Shown: positions 15,456 to 23,359 of the stretch, in pieces
Layout of the letters: each line of letters opens with the position of its first letter
Position numbering within the stretch: the first letter of the stretch is position 1
NCBI GenBank assembly: GCA_031362405.1
Contig: JANLSO010000043.1
Location: 1 to 23,993, forward strand
Length of the DNA: 23,993 nucleotides
Origin: JANLSO01 sp031362405
GTDB taxonomy: Bacteria > Actinomycetota > Thermoleophilia > Miltoncostaeales > Miltoncostaeaceae
Direction of reading: 5' to 3'
Program-made: the position numbers and the translations under genes
The notes under the pieces: model-generated
What the model saw: only the letters and a program-made list of their open reading frames with translations
Told to the model about the DNA's origin: nothing
Databases searched by the model: none

Positions 15456-16616
15456 GTGCGCCGGCACAATCTGGGGCGCCTCATCCGCATCCTGCACCTC
15501 GGGGGTGCGGCCTCCCGGGCCGACCTCACCCGCCTGACGGGGCTCAACCGGAGCACCGTCGGGGCCCTCACCACCGACCTTGCCCGGGCGGGGCTCGTCC
15601 TCGAGCACGAGCCGGTGGGTCGGGGCGTCGGCCGGCCGTCGATCGTCGTTGCACCGAATGGGCCGAGCGTCTTCGCCCTGGCGTTCGATCTTCGCGTCGA
15701 ACGAACCGTGGCCGCGGTGGTCCAGCTGGGAGGCACCGTGGTGAATCGACGCGAGGTACGTCATCTTCGCCCCGACCCCACTCCCGACGATGTGCTTGGA
15801 CAAATCGACCAGATGGCGGCCGAGTTCCTCGCCGAAGCCCCCACCTGCTCGGTGTGCCTCGGGATCGGGCTGGCGATCCCCGGCGTGGTGCGCCACTCCG
15901 ACGGGCTCGTGCGCTTCGCGCCCAACATGGCGTGGGTCGACGTCCCGATCGCGGCAGCTTTGGCCGACAGGATGGGTGGTTCCCTTTCGGTCACGGTGGG
16001 AAACGATGCCGACCTGGGGGCGATCGCCGAGCACCTGCGCGGCGCGGCAGCGGACGCCCCGAACGCGGTGTTCCTGTCGGGCCAGGTCGGCGTCGGGGGG
16101 GGAATCATCCTCGATGGCCGCCTGATGGTGGGCACCGGCGGATACGGTGGTGAGGTGGGCCACATGGTGGTGAACCCCGAGGGCCGCGCATGCCGGTGCG
16201 GGCGTCGGGGGTGCTGGGAGACCGAGGTCGGCGAGGAAGCGGTGATCCGCGCGCTCGGCGGTACTGTCGAAGACTCCGTCGACGCCCTGCTCGATCAGGC
16301 CGAGGCCTCCGGCCAGGCGGGCCGCCTCGACGAGGTTGGTCGTTGGTTGGGGATCGGTTTGGCAAACCTCGTCAACATCTTCAACCCCGAGGCGGTCGTC
16401 TTTGGGGGCCTTCTCGGCCGTGTGCTGCCGCTTGTCGAAGACAGCCTGCGGGCCGAACTCGGCGCGGCCCTGACCGCCCCCCGCGAGCAGGTGCGCCTCG
16501 TGCTGCCGCGCCTCGGCCGAGACGCCGCCCTGCTGGGTGCGGCGGAGTCGGTTTTTGCGCCGCTGCTCGACGACCCGCTGGGGGCCATCGAGCGGTTGCG
16601 CGCCGTTGCCGCATGA
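15456..16616 (+). CDS. ROK-family transcriptional regulator (XylR-like)
   Basis: A winged helix-turn-helix (residues about 18-50, SRADLTRLTGLNRSTVGALT) is fused to a ROK sugar-kinase-like domain with IGLAIPGVV, VGNDADLGAIAEH, VGVGGGIILDGRL, GGYGGEVGHM and the zinc motif CRCGRRGCWE. ROK regulators of this layout usually repress sugar genes and release DNA on binding the sugar. It lies within the xylose operon and probably controls it through the inverted repeat at 10859-10877. The start is uncertain. GTG 15456 falls inside the conserved GATQDEVRRHNLG stretch, which stays in frame upstream to a CTG at 15384 overlapping the xylH stop. No ATG, GTG or TTG lies between, although GGAAAGGA at 15406-15413 looks like a ribosome site. 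Confidence 0.9.
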   Translation: MRRHNLGRLIRILHLGGAASRADLTRLTGLNRSTVGALTTDLARAGLVLEHEPVGRGVGRPSIVVAPNGPSVFALAFDLRVERTVAAVVQLGGTVVNRREVRHLRPDPTPDDVLGQIDQMAAEFLAEAPTCSVCLGIGLAIPGVVRHSDGLVRFAPNMAWVDVPIAAALADRMGGSLSVTVGNDADLGAIAEHLRGAAADAPNAVFLSGQVGVGGGIILDGRLMVGTGGYGGEVGHMVVNPEGRACRCGRRGCWETEVGEEAVIRALGGTVEDSVDALLDQAEASGQAGRLDEVGRWLGIGLANLVNIFNPEAVVFGGLLGRVLPLVEDSLRAELGAALTAPREQVRLVLPRLGRDAALLGAAESVFAPLLDDPLGAIERLRAVAA

Positions 16617-17419
16617 CGGGCGCCATGGTGCGGCTGACCGCCGGTGACGCGGCGGTGGAAGTCGACCCGACGGCCGGCGGCCGGCTCACCTCATGGCGGG
16701 TCGGCGACCTCGAGCTTCTCGGGGCCAGGGGGGCCCTTCCGGAGGAATATGGGTGCTACCCCATGGCGCCGTGGCCCGGGCGGCTACGTGGTAACCGGGT
16801 GAGCTTTGACGGGCGCGTGCGCGCGCTGCGGGTGAACTACCAGGGCTGGGCCATGCACGGCACGGTGCTCTCACGTCGCCTGCAGGTGGTGGAATCGACG
16901 GCTGACCGACTCCTCCTGCAGGGCGACCTGGGCCCCGAATGGCCGTGGGCGGGCGAGATCCGTCTGGTTTGGCACCTTCGGCCCGACAGCTTCCATTCAC
17001 AGCTGACGGTCTCGGCCGACAGCGACTCCTTCCCCGCAGAACTCGGTTGGCACCCCTGGTTCCGCCGTCGCCTGTCCCGCGGAGAAGACCTTCGCTGGCA
17101 TCTGAATGCACGCGCCGTGCTCGAAAACGATGCGGAGGGTCTGCCGACCGGCAGGCGGCTCGACCCGACATCGCTTGAGGGCCCGTTCGATCACGCGTTC
17201 GACGTGCCCGACGGTCGTACGGAGATCATCTGGCCGGGAGCCCTTCACCTATCGGCTGAATGCGACGCCCAGTGGGTCGTCGTGTTCGACGAGCTAGAGG
17301 ACGTCGTCTGCCTCGAACCCCAAACGGCGCCTCCCGACGGCCTGGGCCCCGGCGCCCCGATCGTACGGCCGGGCCATCCCCGCGAGGCGAACGTCACGTG
17401 GACATGGGCCGCTACCTGA
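16613..17419 (+). CDS. Aldose 1-epimerase (mutarotase) family protein
   Basis: It interconverts alpha and beta anomers of aldoses, supplying the form that XylA prefers. The ATG at 16613 overlaps the regulator's stop (ATGA), so it is the last gene of the operon. At 268 residues it is slightly short for GalM. Residues matching the family active site are H82 (GWAMHGTV), H147 (ELGWHPWF) and the catalytic-type E235 in VCLEPQTAPPDGLG. YPMAPWPGRLRGNRV near the start is also conserved. The sugar is inferred as xylose from context; the family also acts on glucose and galactose. Confidence 0.9.
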   Translation: MTGAMVRLTAGDAAVEVDPTAGGRLTSWRVGDLELLGARGALPEEYGCYPMAPWPGRLRGNRVSFDGRVRALRVNYQGWAMHGTVLSRRLQVVESTADRLLLQGDLGPEWPWAGEIRLVWHLRPDSFHSQLTVSADSDSFPAELGWHPWFRRRLSRGEDLRWHLNARAVLENDAEGLPTGRRLDPTSLEGPFDHAFDVPDGRTEIIWPGALHLSAECDAQWVVVFDELEDVVCLEPQTAPPDGLGPGAPIVRPGHPREANVTWTWAAT

Positions 17420-17658
17420 CGCCCGCCCTCCCAAACGCTCGACGGCCGCGATGACACGACAGCCTGTGTCAGGAGATCACAATGTCAGATCCCGGCAAGT
17501 CCGATAAATCAGATCACGCGTCCCGCGTAGTCCCACACGTCGGACGGCATCGTGGCCGCGACGCTCGTGCCTGCACGCCCCCCATTTGCTCCCGACTGGC
17601 GGTGATGCGGGTGAACACCATCGAGACGTGGAGTGGGAGAGGGACAGCAGCCGCTGGA
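17420..17658. other. Intergenic region between the xylose operon and the DUF72 gene
   Basis: No confident gene is seen. TGACAC (17452-17457) and GTGTCA (17466-17471) are inverted arms with an 8-base spacer, perhaps a weak terminator or operator. An AGGAG at 17471-17475 is well placed before an ATG at 17482, but the frame that follows runs antisense through DUF72 and has ordinary third positions. On the minus strand a short stretch ending at 17509 (SVAATMPSDVWDYAGRVI) looks protein-like and could join a start at about 17620 through one indel. This is too weak to call. Confidence 0.3.
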
Positions 17659-18657
17659 TCACCGCCGACGGCGGTCGGGGCGAAGGAGCGGGGTCGGTGG
17701 ATCCACGAAGGTGAGTTGGCCGTCGTCGGGCGGGGCTCCGGCGGCGACCGGATCAGGGCCGGTATCGACTCCTCCCCGGTCGACGAGCATCTGGCGAAAA
17801 TCGGCGGCGTTACGCAGGGCGTAGTCGCGGGCGTTGTTGTTGAAGACCACAGCCACCTCCTGGGCTTTCTCGGCCATCTCGATGACCGGATCCAGCCACT
17901 CCGCCATCTCGGCGTCGGTGTAGATGTGGTCGTAGCGTTCGGCGACAGTCCTTCCGGTCGTCCAGGTCGCGGCGTTACGCCCGTGCAGGCGCACGTAGGC
18001 CAGCCCCGGGCTCGTCACGGCGCTGATCGGGGGCATCGCGCTGGCGACGTCCACCCGAGGTGCGTCGACGCAGACGTACGCAGCGTCCAACGTCCCGAGC
18101 AGGTCCATCGTGCGCTCGCGCTCACCGTCGGCGACCCACGAGCGATGGCGGAACTCGACAGCGGTGCGGGCGGGCTTCAGTCGCCGGACGATCCGCTCGA
18201 GCTCGTCACGCTGGGCGTCGCCCGCCACCACGAAGGGCGGCAGCTGGAGCAGCACCGCACCAAGCTTCTTCCCCATCGGCCCGCAGGCCTCGAGCAGGGC
18301 ATCGATGGCAGCGTCCCGCAGCTCACGGCTGGGACGACGGATTCGTCCACGACGGTCGAGTTCGGCCGGCAGCGCGCGCAATACCGGCGGCAGCTGCCCG
18401 GGATCGCACGGGTGCCCGGAAACCACCTGATGGGCTTTGACATGAAACCGAAACTTTTCCGGTGTCCGGTCTGTCCAGGCAGTGACCCGTTCCACGGTGG
18501 GAAGCGCGTAGAAGGAACTGTTGACCTCGACCATCGAAAAGTTCTCGGCGTAGTACCGCAATCGAGCGGCCGCATCGTTCTTCACCTCCGCCGGATACCA
18601 CCCGGCTTTGATGAATTCCGGGTCGGTCCACGACGCGGTTCCGATCCGAACCCCCAC
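17659..18657 (-). CDS. DUF72 (YecE-like) family protein
   Basis: The 332-residue protein begins MGVRIGTASWTDPEFIKAGW at a GTG (18657) with a GGAGG ribosome site 5 bases upstream. Family features are the N-terminal IGTASWTD, YYAENFSMVEVNSSFYALP, FHVKAHQ, LLQLPPF, AVEFRHRSW, AYVRLHGRN and the C-terminal VVFNNNARDYALRNA. DUF72 proteins have a TIM-barrel-like fold. Their activity is not firmly established, so no reaction is assigned. It is divergent from a small helix-turn-helix gene across a 35-base gap that must hold both promoters. The C-terminal Pro/Arg-rich tail after residue 293 looks poorly conserved. Confidence 0.92.
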   Translation of the reverse strand: MGVRIGTASWTDPEFIKAGWYPAEVKNDAAARLRYYAENFSMVEVNSSFYALPTVERVTAWTDRTPEKFRFHVKAHQVVSGHPCDPGQLPPVLRALPAELDRRGRIRRPSRELRDAAIDALLEACGPMGKKLGAVLLQLPPFVVAGDAQRDELERIVRRLKPARTAVEFRHRSWVADGERERTMDLLGTLDAAYVCVDAPRVDVASAMPPISAVTSPGLAYVRLHGRNAATWTTGRTVAERYDHIYTDAEMAEWLDPVIEMAEKAQEVAVVFNNNARDYALRNAADFRQMLVDRGGVDTGPDPVAAGAPPDDGQLTFVDPPTPLLRPDRRRR

Positions 18658-18692
18658 ACACGCCTCCGTCGGTATGCAACCCTAGGACCAGT

Positions 18693-19025
18693 ATGAAAGG
18701 TCACAGCGAGAACCACACAGCAGTGGACGATTCCACCACGGCAGAAGGCGCCGGTCCGAGCGTACTCGGGCACGCCGTCGAACTCGCAGCCGCGGCACGA
18801 GAGGCCGAGAACCACGCGGCCGCTCTACGCGCGCGACGCGATCACGCGATCACCCAGTTGATCGAGCGCGGGCACACGACGCGCTGGCTCGGCGGACAGC
18901 TCGGCCTCACGGCCACCCAAGTGAGTGCAATCTGGCGCCGCGAGCACCCCGCCCGGGCACCGGGCCGCCGACCGCGCGGAGCCGCACCCCCGCCGCCCGA
19001 ATCAAGCGGCACGGCGACCCCTTAG
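18693..19025 (+). CDS. Small helix-turn-helix protein
   Basis: A 110-residue protein starting at an ATG with AGGA five bases upstream. Residues 28-58 form an Ala/Arg/Glu-rich helix (VELAAAAREAENHAAALRAR). Residues 60-84 look like a helix-turn-helix (THE turn at LGGQLGLTATQVSAIWRRE). The tail is Pro/Arg-rich and disordered. It may bind DNA and could regulate itself and the divergent DUF72 gene, but that is inference from arrangement. Its stop overlaps the end of the convergent HDOD gene by four bases. No named family is recognised. Confidence 0.75.
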   Translation: MKGHSENHTAVDDSTTAEGAGPSVLGHAVELAAAAREAENHAAALRARRDHAITQLIERGHTTRWLGGQLGLTATQVSAIWRREHPARAPGRRPRGAAPPPPESSGTATP

Positions 19026-20071
19026 ACCCAGCCGCGCTCGCGGGCGAGAAGCAGGGCTTGGGCCTGGCCGTTGACCTCGAGCTTGCCGTACACGTGGTGC
19101 AGGTGGTTGTGGATCGTCGAGACCGAGCAGCCCAGCTGTAGGGCGACCTGCTTGGCGGCGTCGCCGCCGGCCAACATCCGCAGCACCTGAAGCTCGCGAT
19201 CGGTCAGACCCGACGGCGCGTCGGGCGCTCCGTCGATGCCGACCGAGGCGAGCAGCTCCTCGAGGGCGTCTTCCGGCAGGCCGCAATCGTTGGCGACCTC
19301 ACGCAGACGGATGACCGCTTCTTCATCACCGTCGCCGGCGTGTACCGCGATGTCGGCAAGCCATACCGAGCGGGCGATGATGCCACTTGGCGGAGCCAAA
19401 TCGTGGTGGCGCTCCATCGCGGTGCAGACCTCATCTGGAAGCGACCAGCGGCGGGCGATCCATGTTCCGACGCGGGCGTGATCGGTACCGAAGAGGGCAC
19501 GTTCGTGCTCGATTGTCCGAACAACCGGCAGGCCGGGTCGGCGCCGTGCGATCTCCGAGAGGATCGGCTTGCCGAGATCGTGGATCAATCCGGCGACGTA
19601 GGCCTGCGTGGCGACCGTGGGGTCGAGGCGCCGCGCCAGAGACTGAGACATCGCCGCGACCTCTCCGGAATGGCGGTAGAGCGCCAAACGCGGAAGGCCG
19701 TAGATCGGGAGGTCCCCCTCGAGCAGCTTGTAGGTCGAGGCGGCCAGCAGCAGGCCGCGAAGGCTCCGCTCGCCGATCCGCACGACGGCCCGGTCGAGCT
19801 GGTCGACGGGCTCTCCATAGAGAGCAGAGTTGGCCAAGCGCAGTACGTGCGCGGCGATCTCCGGGCTCTGGGCAACACGTGCGGCGATCAGCCGCACGGG
19901 CGCCGAGCCACCTTCGATGAGTTCGAGAACGCTCGAAACCACCGCTGACGGAGCGGCGAGTCGCTCGGCGACCTCGGCCACGGCACGCGAGCTGAGCAGG
20001 TCGCGGCCCGGGCGAGCCGGTGGGGCGCCGGGCCCTGCGGGCGCCGTGGTGGCGGGTGTCTGCGGGGGCAT
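19022..20071 (-). CDS. HDOD-domain protein with C-terminal LuxR-type helix-turn-helix
   Basis: A 349-residue protein from ATG 20071 (GGAG upstream) with a Pro/Ala-rich N-terminus. The HDOD domain spans about 30-225 (IAARVAQSPEIAAHVLRLAN, LYRHSGEVAAMSQSLARRLD, AYVAGLIHDLGKPILSEIA, CTAMERHHD). A LuxR/GerE helix-turn-helix occupies about 285-345 (LTDRELQVLRMLAGGDAAKQ, LGCSVSTIHNHLHHVYGKL). HDOD domains are non-catalytic relatives of HD phosphohydrolases used in signalling scaffolds; here the HD pair of the ancestral site is still present. The fusion suggests a one-component transcription factor with an HDOD sensory or partner-binding module. It starts 11 bases after the HD-GYP gene, so the two are co-transcribed and probably act together. 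The frame is open upstream to 20425, but that stretch is the other gene's antisense frame shadow. Confidence 0.9.
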   Translation of the reverse strand: MPPQTPATTAPAGPGAPPARPGRDLLSSRAVAEVAERLAAPSAVVSSVLELIEGGSAPVRLIAARVAQSPEIAAHVLRLANSALYGEPVDQLDRAVVRIGERSLRGLLLAASTYKLLEGDLPIYGLPRLALYRHSGEVAAMSQSLARRLDPTVATQAYVAGLIHDLGKPILSEIARRRPGLPVVRTIEHERALFGTDHARVGTWIARRWSLPDEVCTAMERHHDLAPPSGIIARSVWLADIAVHAGDGDEEAVIRLREVANDCGLPEDALEELLASVGIDGAPDAPSGLTDRELQVLRMLAGGDAAKQVALQLGCSVSTIHNHLHHVYGKLEVNGQAQALLLARERGWV

Positions 20072-20082
20072 TTCGGGTTCTC

Positions 20083-22047
20083 CTACTCGGGACGGATGCC
20101 GCTGACGCCGCGCTCGATGAGGCGGTTCAGGGCATCGACGACAACAGGGTCGAATTGGGTTCCGGTACCAGCGGCGATCTCGCTCATGGCGTCCTCGAAA
20201 CTGAGGGCCAGCCGGTAGGGGCGGTCGTGGGTCATGGTGTCGAGGGCGTTGGCGATCGCGATGAGCTTGCTCTCGAGCGGGATCTGCTCGCCGACGAGGC
20301 CCGTCGGATAGCCGGCGCCGTCGAGGCGTTCGTGGTGGTGCAGCACCCATTCGCGCACGTCGCGCAGACGGGTTCCGGAGAGCATTCGGTGCCCGATCTC
20401 CGGGTGCTGGCGCATCTCCACCCACTCTTCGGCCGACAATGGGCCCGCGCGGACGATCAGCTCGTCGGAGACGCCGATCTTGCCGACGTCGTGGAGAAGA
20501 CCCGCCAGGCGGACGTCTTCCACCCGGGCACCTTCCAGACCGAGTTCTTCGGCCAGCAATGCGGCCACCCGGGCGACGTTGCGAGAATGATCGCGCGTCG
20601 AGGCGTGCCGATCGTCGACGGCCCCGGCGAGGGCGGAGATCGTGGTGATGAGGGTTTCCTCGGCGACGCGGGTGCGGCGATCTTCGTCGTCGAGCACCGA
20701 CGCGACGTCGCGATCGAACAGGAAGGTGCGTTCGCCGCCGTGACGTCTGGCGTAGACGAGCGCCTGGCGAGCCGCGTCGGCGAGCTGGCCCGCACCGGTG
20801 GTCTGGTCGGGGAAGCTAGCGACCCCCATCGACAGCGACACGCCATGCTCGAGCATGGCCGCGGTGCCGAACGAGGCGCGTACCCGCTCACCCACTCGAA
20901 ATGCATCGAGACCGGTCGAGGTCGGCAAGACGACCGCAACCTCGTCGGGCGAGATCCGGCAGCCGACATCGGTGGCCCGCAGGCGCGGCACCAGATGATC
21001 GGCAAGGGCCTCCATCGCACGGTCAGCGGCGGCGGCACCCTCGGTTTCGCGTACGCGACCGAGGCCGTCGAGCGCGATGATCAGGAGGCTGAGGGTCTCG
21101 CGTTGGCGCAGGGCCCGGTGGGCTTCCTGCTCCAGCCGTGTTCTGAAGTAGCGCTCGTTGAAGAAGCGTGTCACGGGGTCGACGGTGCCGAGGTCCTCCA
21201 CGCGCTCCTTCAGGGCGGCGGCGCCCAGGGCGGCGGCGGCGTGTCCGGCAAGCCCGGCGAGCGCCTCGAGATCGTCGATGGACACACCGGCGGGGTCGTT
21301 GGTGAGCACGGCGAGGATTCCGATCGCATCGTCACCCTCACCCACGGGGGCGAGAGCCAGACCAACCAGACCCTCTGTGCGCAGGGCGCTCGTCACGGGA
21401 ACCGGGCCGGTCCACGGGCGGCCTTCGGCCACCGCGACGTGAAGGTCGCCGGCCACGATGGACACGAGGTCGCGTTCCAGGGCCGGCTCGAGACCCTCAC
21501 AGACCGCGGAGCCTGGGGTGCGCGGCAGCCCCACCACGAGGGCCGCGGCGGCCCCACCGACGATGTGGCACGACTGCTGCACCAAGGCGGTGACCGCGAG
21601 CTCGGTCGAGGTCTGTGAACGCATGGCGCGGACCGCCTCGCCGAACTGACGCTCGCGAGTGCGCTGAGTTTCCAGACGGGCTTCAAGGGAACAGTGCTCG
21701 AGAGCCTGGGCCAGCTGCGCGCAGACGACGCGGGTTGCCGCGTCGGCGTCGTTGGTGCTGCCGCCCCAGCGGGCGATCCGGCCGATGACGGTGCCGCCGA
21801 CGCGCAGCTCACTCGATGCGGCGATCGACCCATCCGCAGGCGCTCCAACGGTGGCGACCCGTGCCGACTCACCGCGTGCATCGGTGGTGAAGACCTCCCC
21901 ACCGTCGGCGCCGGTCAGCGCAACGATCGCGTCCAGGGCGAGCCGGCCGACGCGTTCGGGGTTGATCTCCCCGACCAAAGCGTCTGCGAACTCGGCCAAA
22001 CGCTCGGCCGTCGTTTGATCACCGTCATGGCGCGTCCATGCGGTCAT
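20083..22047 (-). CDS. GAF-GAF-GGDEF(degenerate)-HD-GYP signalling protein, probable c-di-GMP phosphodiesterase
   Basis: A 654-residue soluble protein. The ATG at 22047 has GGGAGG five bases upstream; an ATG at 22065 is less well placed. Two GAF-like sensor regions occupy about 15-140 and 150-300 (ALTGADGGEVFTTDARGE, IVGGAAAALVVGLPR, ALAPVGEGDDAIGILAVL). A GGDEF fold follows (DPVTRFFNERYFRTRLEQE), but the signature reads ISPDEVAVVLP: SPDEV replaces GGDEF, so cyclase activity is unlikely and it may act as a regulatory GTP-binding domain. The HD-GYP domain is complete (LAGLLHDVGKIGVSDEL, HHERLDGAGYPTGL, NALDTMTHDRPYR), so hydrolysis of cyclic di-GMP is the likely output. No membrane segment is present. 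Confidence 0.92.
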   Translation of the reverse strand: MTAWTRHDGDQTTAERLAEFADALVGEINPERVGRLALDAIVALTGADGGEVFTTDARGESARVATVGAPADGSIAASSELRVGGTVIGRIARWGGSTNDADAATRVVCAQLAQALEHCSLEARLETQRTRERQFGEAVRAMRSQTSTELAVTALVQQSCHIVGGAAAALVVGLPRTPGSAVCEGLEPALERDLVSIVAGDLHVAVAEGRPWTGPVPVTSALRTEGLVGLALAPVGEGDDAIGILAVLTNDPAGVSIDDLEALAGLAGHAAAALGAAALKERVEDLGTVDPVTRFFNERYFRTRLEQEAHRALRQRETLSLLIIALDGLGRVRETEGAAAADRAMEALADHLVPRLRATDVGCRISPDEVAVVLPTSTGLDAFRVGERVRASFGTAAMLEHGVSLSMGVASFPDQTTGAGQLADAARQALVYARRHGGERTFLFDRDVASVLDDEDRRTRVAEETLITTISALAGAVDDRHASTRDHSRNVARVAALLAEELGLEGARVEDVRLAGLLHDVGKIGVSDELIVRAGPLSAEEWVEMRQHPEIGHRMLSGTRLRDVREWVLHHHERLDGAGYPTGLVGEQIPLESKLIAIANALDTMTHDRPYRLALSFEDAMSEIAAGTGTQFDPVVVDALNRLIERGVSGIRPE

Positions 22048-22100
22048 AAGGCCTCCCTGCCCCATGTCCGAGACGTGATGTCTCTCGAACTCGTCGTACG

Positions 22101-22148
22101 GTCTTCATCCGTGAAGACCTGATGTCACCTGATCCGTGCGATCCGTGC
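22101..22148. promoter_or_regulatory. Inverted repeat and tandem 9-bp repeats upstream of the HD-GYP gene
   Basis: GTCTTCA (22101-22107) and TGAAGAC (22112-22118) form a perfect 7-bp inverted repeat with a 4-base loop. GATCCGTGC occurs twice in tandem at 22131-22139 and 22140-22148. Both lie in the 180-base gap ahead of the leftward signalling operon, where its promoter must be. They could be operator or leader elements; the role is inferred. Confidence 0.35.
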
Positions 22149-22227
22149 CCGAAACATACGGCGACATGGTCATCATCGGCCGCCCCTGGGCGGAGTTGAC
22201 GAACGGGGTGTCGCCCCCGATGGCGCC

Positions 22228-22689
22228 TCAGGTCTCCAGGCGGTCCAGTTCTTCCTGCAGACGACGGGTCTCCTCAGGGCTCGGCGGCGCGACCCCCGGC
22301 TCGTGATCGCGTCCGCGTCGGGACCACAAACGAGTGATGATCGGGATAAGCGCCAGCCCGACGAACACCACGAGGGCCGGGACGATCCAGGCGATCAGGT
22401 CGAAGCCCGACTTCGGCGGCACGGTGCGAATCTCGGGTCCGAACTCGGCCTCCAACTCGTCGATGATCACGGCCTTCTCCGTGACCCCTGCCGAGATGCG
22501 GTCGGCGATGTACTGCTTCATCCGGATCGCGATCGGCGCATTGGAGACGTCGAGCGGCGTGTTGCAGGTGGGGCATCGCACGTCGCGCGCCACGTCGTTC
22601 ACCGACAGGCCGAGGCCGGCGGCGGGCAGCAGCAGCAGCATCGCGACCATCGCGAGAAGCAGCGCCCAGGAAACGGGTCGGCGGCTCAC
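22228..22689 (-). CDS. ccmH: Cytochrome c-type biogenesis protein CcmH
   Basis: A 153-residue membrane-anchored protein with an N-terminal signal/anchor segment (residues about 8-28). The redox motif is DVRCPTCNTPLDVSNAPIA (C39 and C42, the CcmH CxxC). A helical region follows (IADRISAGVTEKAVIIDELE), then FGPEIRTVPPKSGFD and a second membrane segment (LIAWIVPALVVFVGLALIPI) with a charged tail. CcmH keeps the apocytochrome CxxCH thiols reduced for haem attachment outside the membrane. The GTG start at 22689 overlaps the stop of the upstream thioredoxin gene (GTGA), so they form one operon. CcmF and the other maturation genes are not in the window. Confidence 0.92.
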   Translation of the reverse strand: MSRRPVSWALLLAMVAMLLLLPAAGLGLSVNDVARDVRCPTCNTPLDVSNAPIAIRMKQYIADRISAGVTEKAVIIDELEAEFGPEIRTVPPKSGFDLIAWIVPALVVFVGLALIPIITRLWSRRGRDHEPGVAPPSPEETRRLQEELDRLET

Positions 22690-23318
22690 TGAACGGCCGG
22701 CTCGCGGCGTAGGCCGTCGATGATGCCGGCCAGGGCGGTGGCATCTGCCTCGGCCACCGGGCCGCGGAGGGTCAGCGCGAGGCGGCCCTGGCGGTCGACG
22801 ACGAACGTCTCCGGGACACCGGTCGCCTGGTACGCCCGCTTGGTGACATCACCGCCGTCACGCAGTGACGGGTAGGTGAGACCGTACTTCTCGTAGAAGG
22901 CGAGGCCGTCTTTGGTGAAGTCTTCGACCTGGATTCCCAACAGAACCACGTCGCGGGTGCGATAGCGATTCCACAGCGACTCGAGCAGCGCCGACTCTTC
23001 GATGCACGGTCCGCACCAGCTCGCCCACATGTTGACCACGACGATCTTGCCGCGTAGGGACGAGAGGGCCACGTTCGTCCCCGCGGGACCAACGCCGCCA
23101 CCGGCGACCAGAACCGGAAGCGAGAATTCAGGCGCGGCCGGGCGCTCGCCGGCGCGAATCGCTGTGTCGATGCTCGTCCCGACGCCGCGGTTGGCGAGGC
23201 CGAGCGCGAGGAACCCGACCACGGCGGCGATCACGACAGCCGTGACGATGGCCCACACGAGGCGGCGGCGGTCGCGAGGAGGCTCAGGTGCCTCGACCAC
23301 TGGTGCATCTTCGGTCAT
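22686..23318 (-). CDS. TlpA/CcmG-like membrane-anchored thioredoxin
   Basis: A 210-residue protein with a cytoplasmic acidic/proline N-terminus, a membrane anchor at about 20-42 and an extracytoplasmic thioredoxin fold. Motifs are APEFSLPVL, LSSLRGKIVVVNMWASWCGPC (active-site C102 and C105), VVLLGIQVEDF, AYQATGVPETFVVDRQGRL and a C-terminal helix. It resembles CcmG/DsbE/ResA proteins that reduce apocytochrome c or its chaperone CcmH, which is encoded immediately downstream and overlapping. The ATG at 23318 has no ribosome site, but a TANNNT hexamer lies 7 bases upstream, suggesting a leaderless start. Confidence 0.93.
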   Translation of the reverse strand: MTEDAPVVEAPEPPRDRRRLVWAIVTAVVIAAVVGFLALGLANRGVGTSIDTAIRAGERPAAPEFSLPVLVAGGGVGPAGTNVALSSLRGKIVVVNMWASWCGPCIEESALLESLWNRYRTRDVVLLGIQVEDFTKDGLAFYEKYGLTYPSLRDGGDVTKRAYQATGVPETFVVDRQGRLALTLRGPVAEADATALAGIIDGLRREPAVQ

Positions 23319-23325
23319 AGGACCG

Positions 23326-23331
23326 ATGGTA
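23326..23331 (-). promoter_or_regulatory. Candidate -10 element of a leaderless tlpA-ccmH transcript
   Basis: TACCAT on the minus strand ends 7 bases before the tlpA-like ATG, the same geometry as TAGGGT ahead of xylB. It lies in the 41-base gap after trpC. No clear -35 is visible. Confidence 0.35.
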
Positions 23332-23359
23332 ACCCCCTCGGGTGCCGCAGAACCGAGGT

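Noticed and set aside
17482..18696. A 404-codon + strand frame with a good AGGAG site
   Set aside because: It runs antisense through the well-supported DUF72 gene and has no domain similarity; only its first bases lie in free sequence.
20072..20425. N-terminal extension of the HDOD-LuxR frame
   Set aside because: The sequence is Arg/Pro-rich, overlaps the HD-GYP coding region in another frame, and a ribosome site precedes the ATG at 20071.
20020..21618. A 532-codon + strand open frame opposite the HD-GYP gene
   Set aside because: It is antisense to a gene with clear GAF, GGDEF-fold and HD-GYP motifs; high GC makes such antisense frames long by chance.
22180..22193. CCGCCC-CT-GGGCGG hairpin after ccmH as a terminator
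   Set aside because: It has only a 6-bp stem with a 2-base loop and no T tract; too weak to call.
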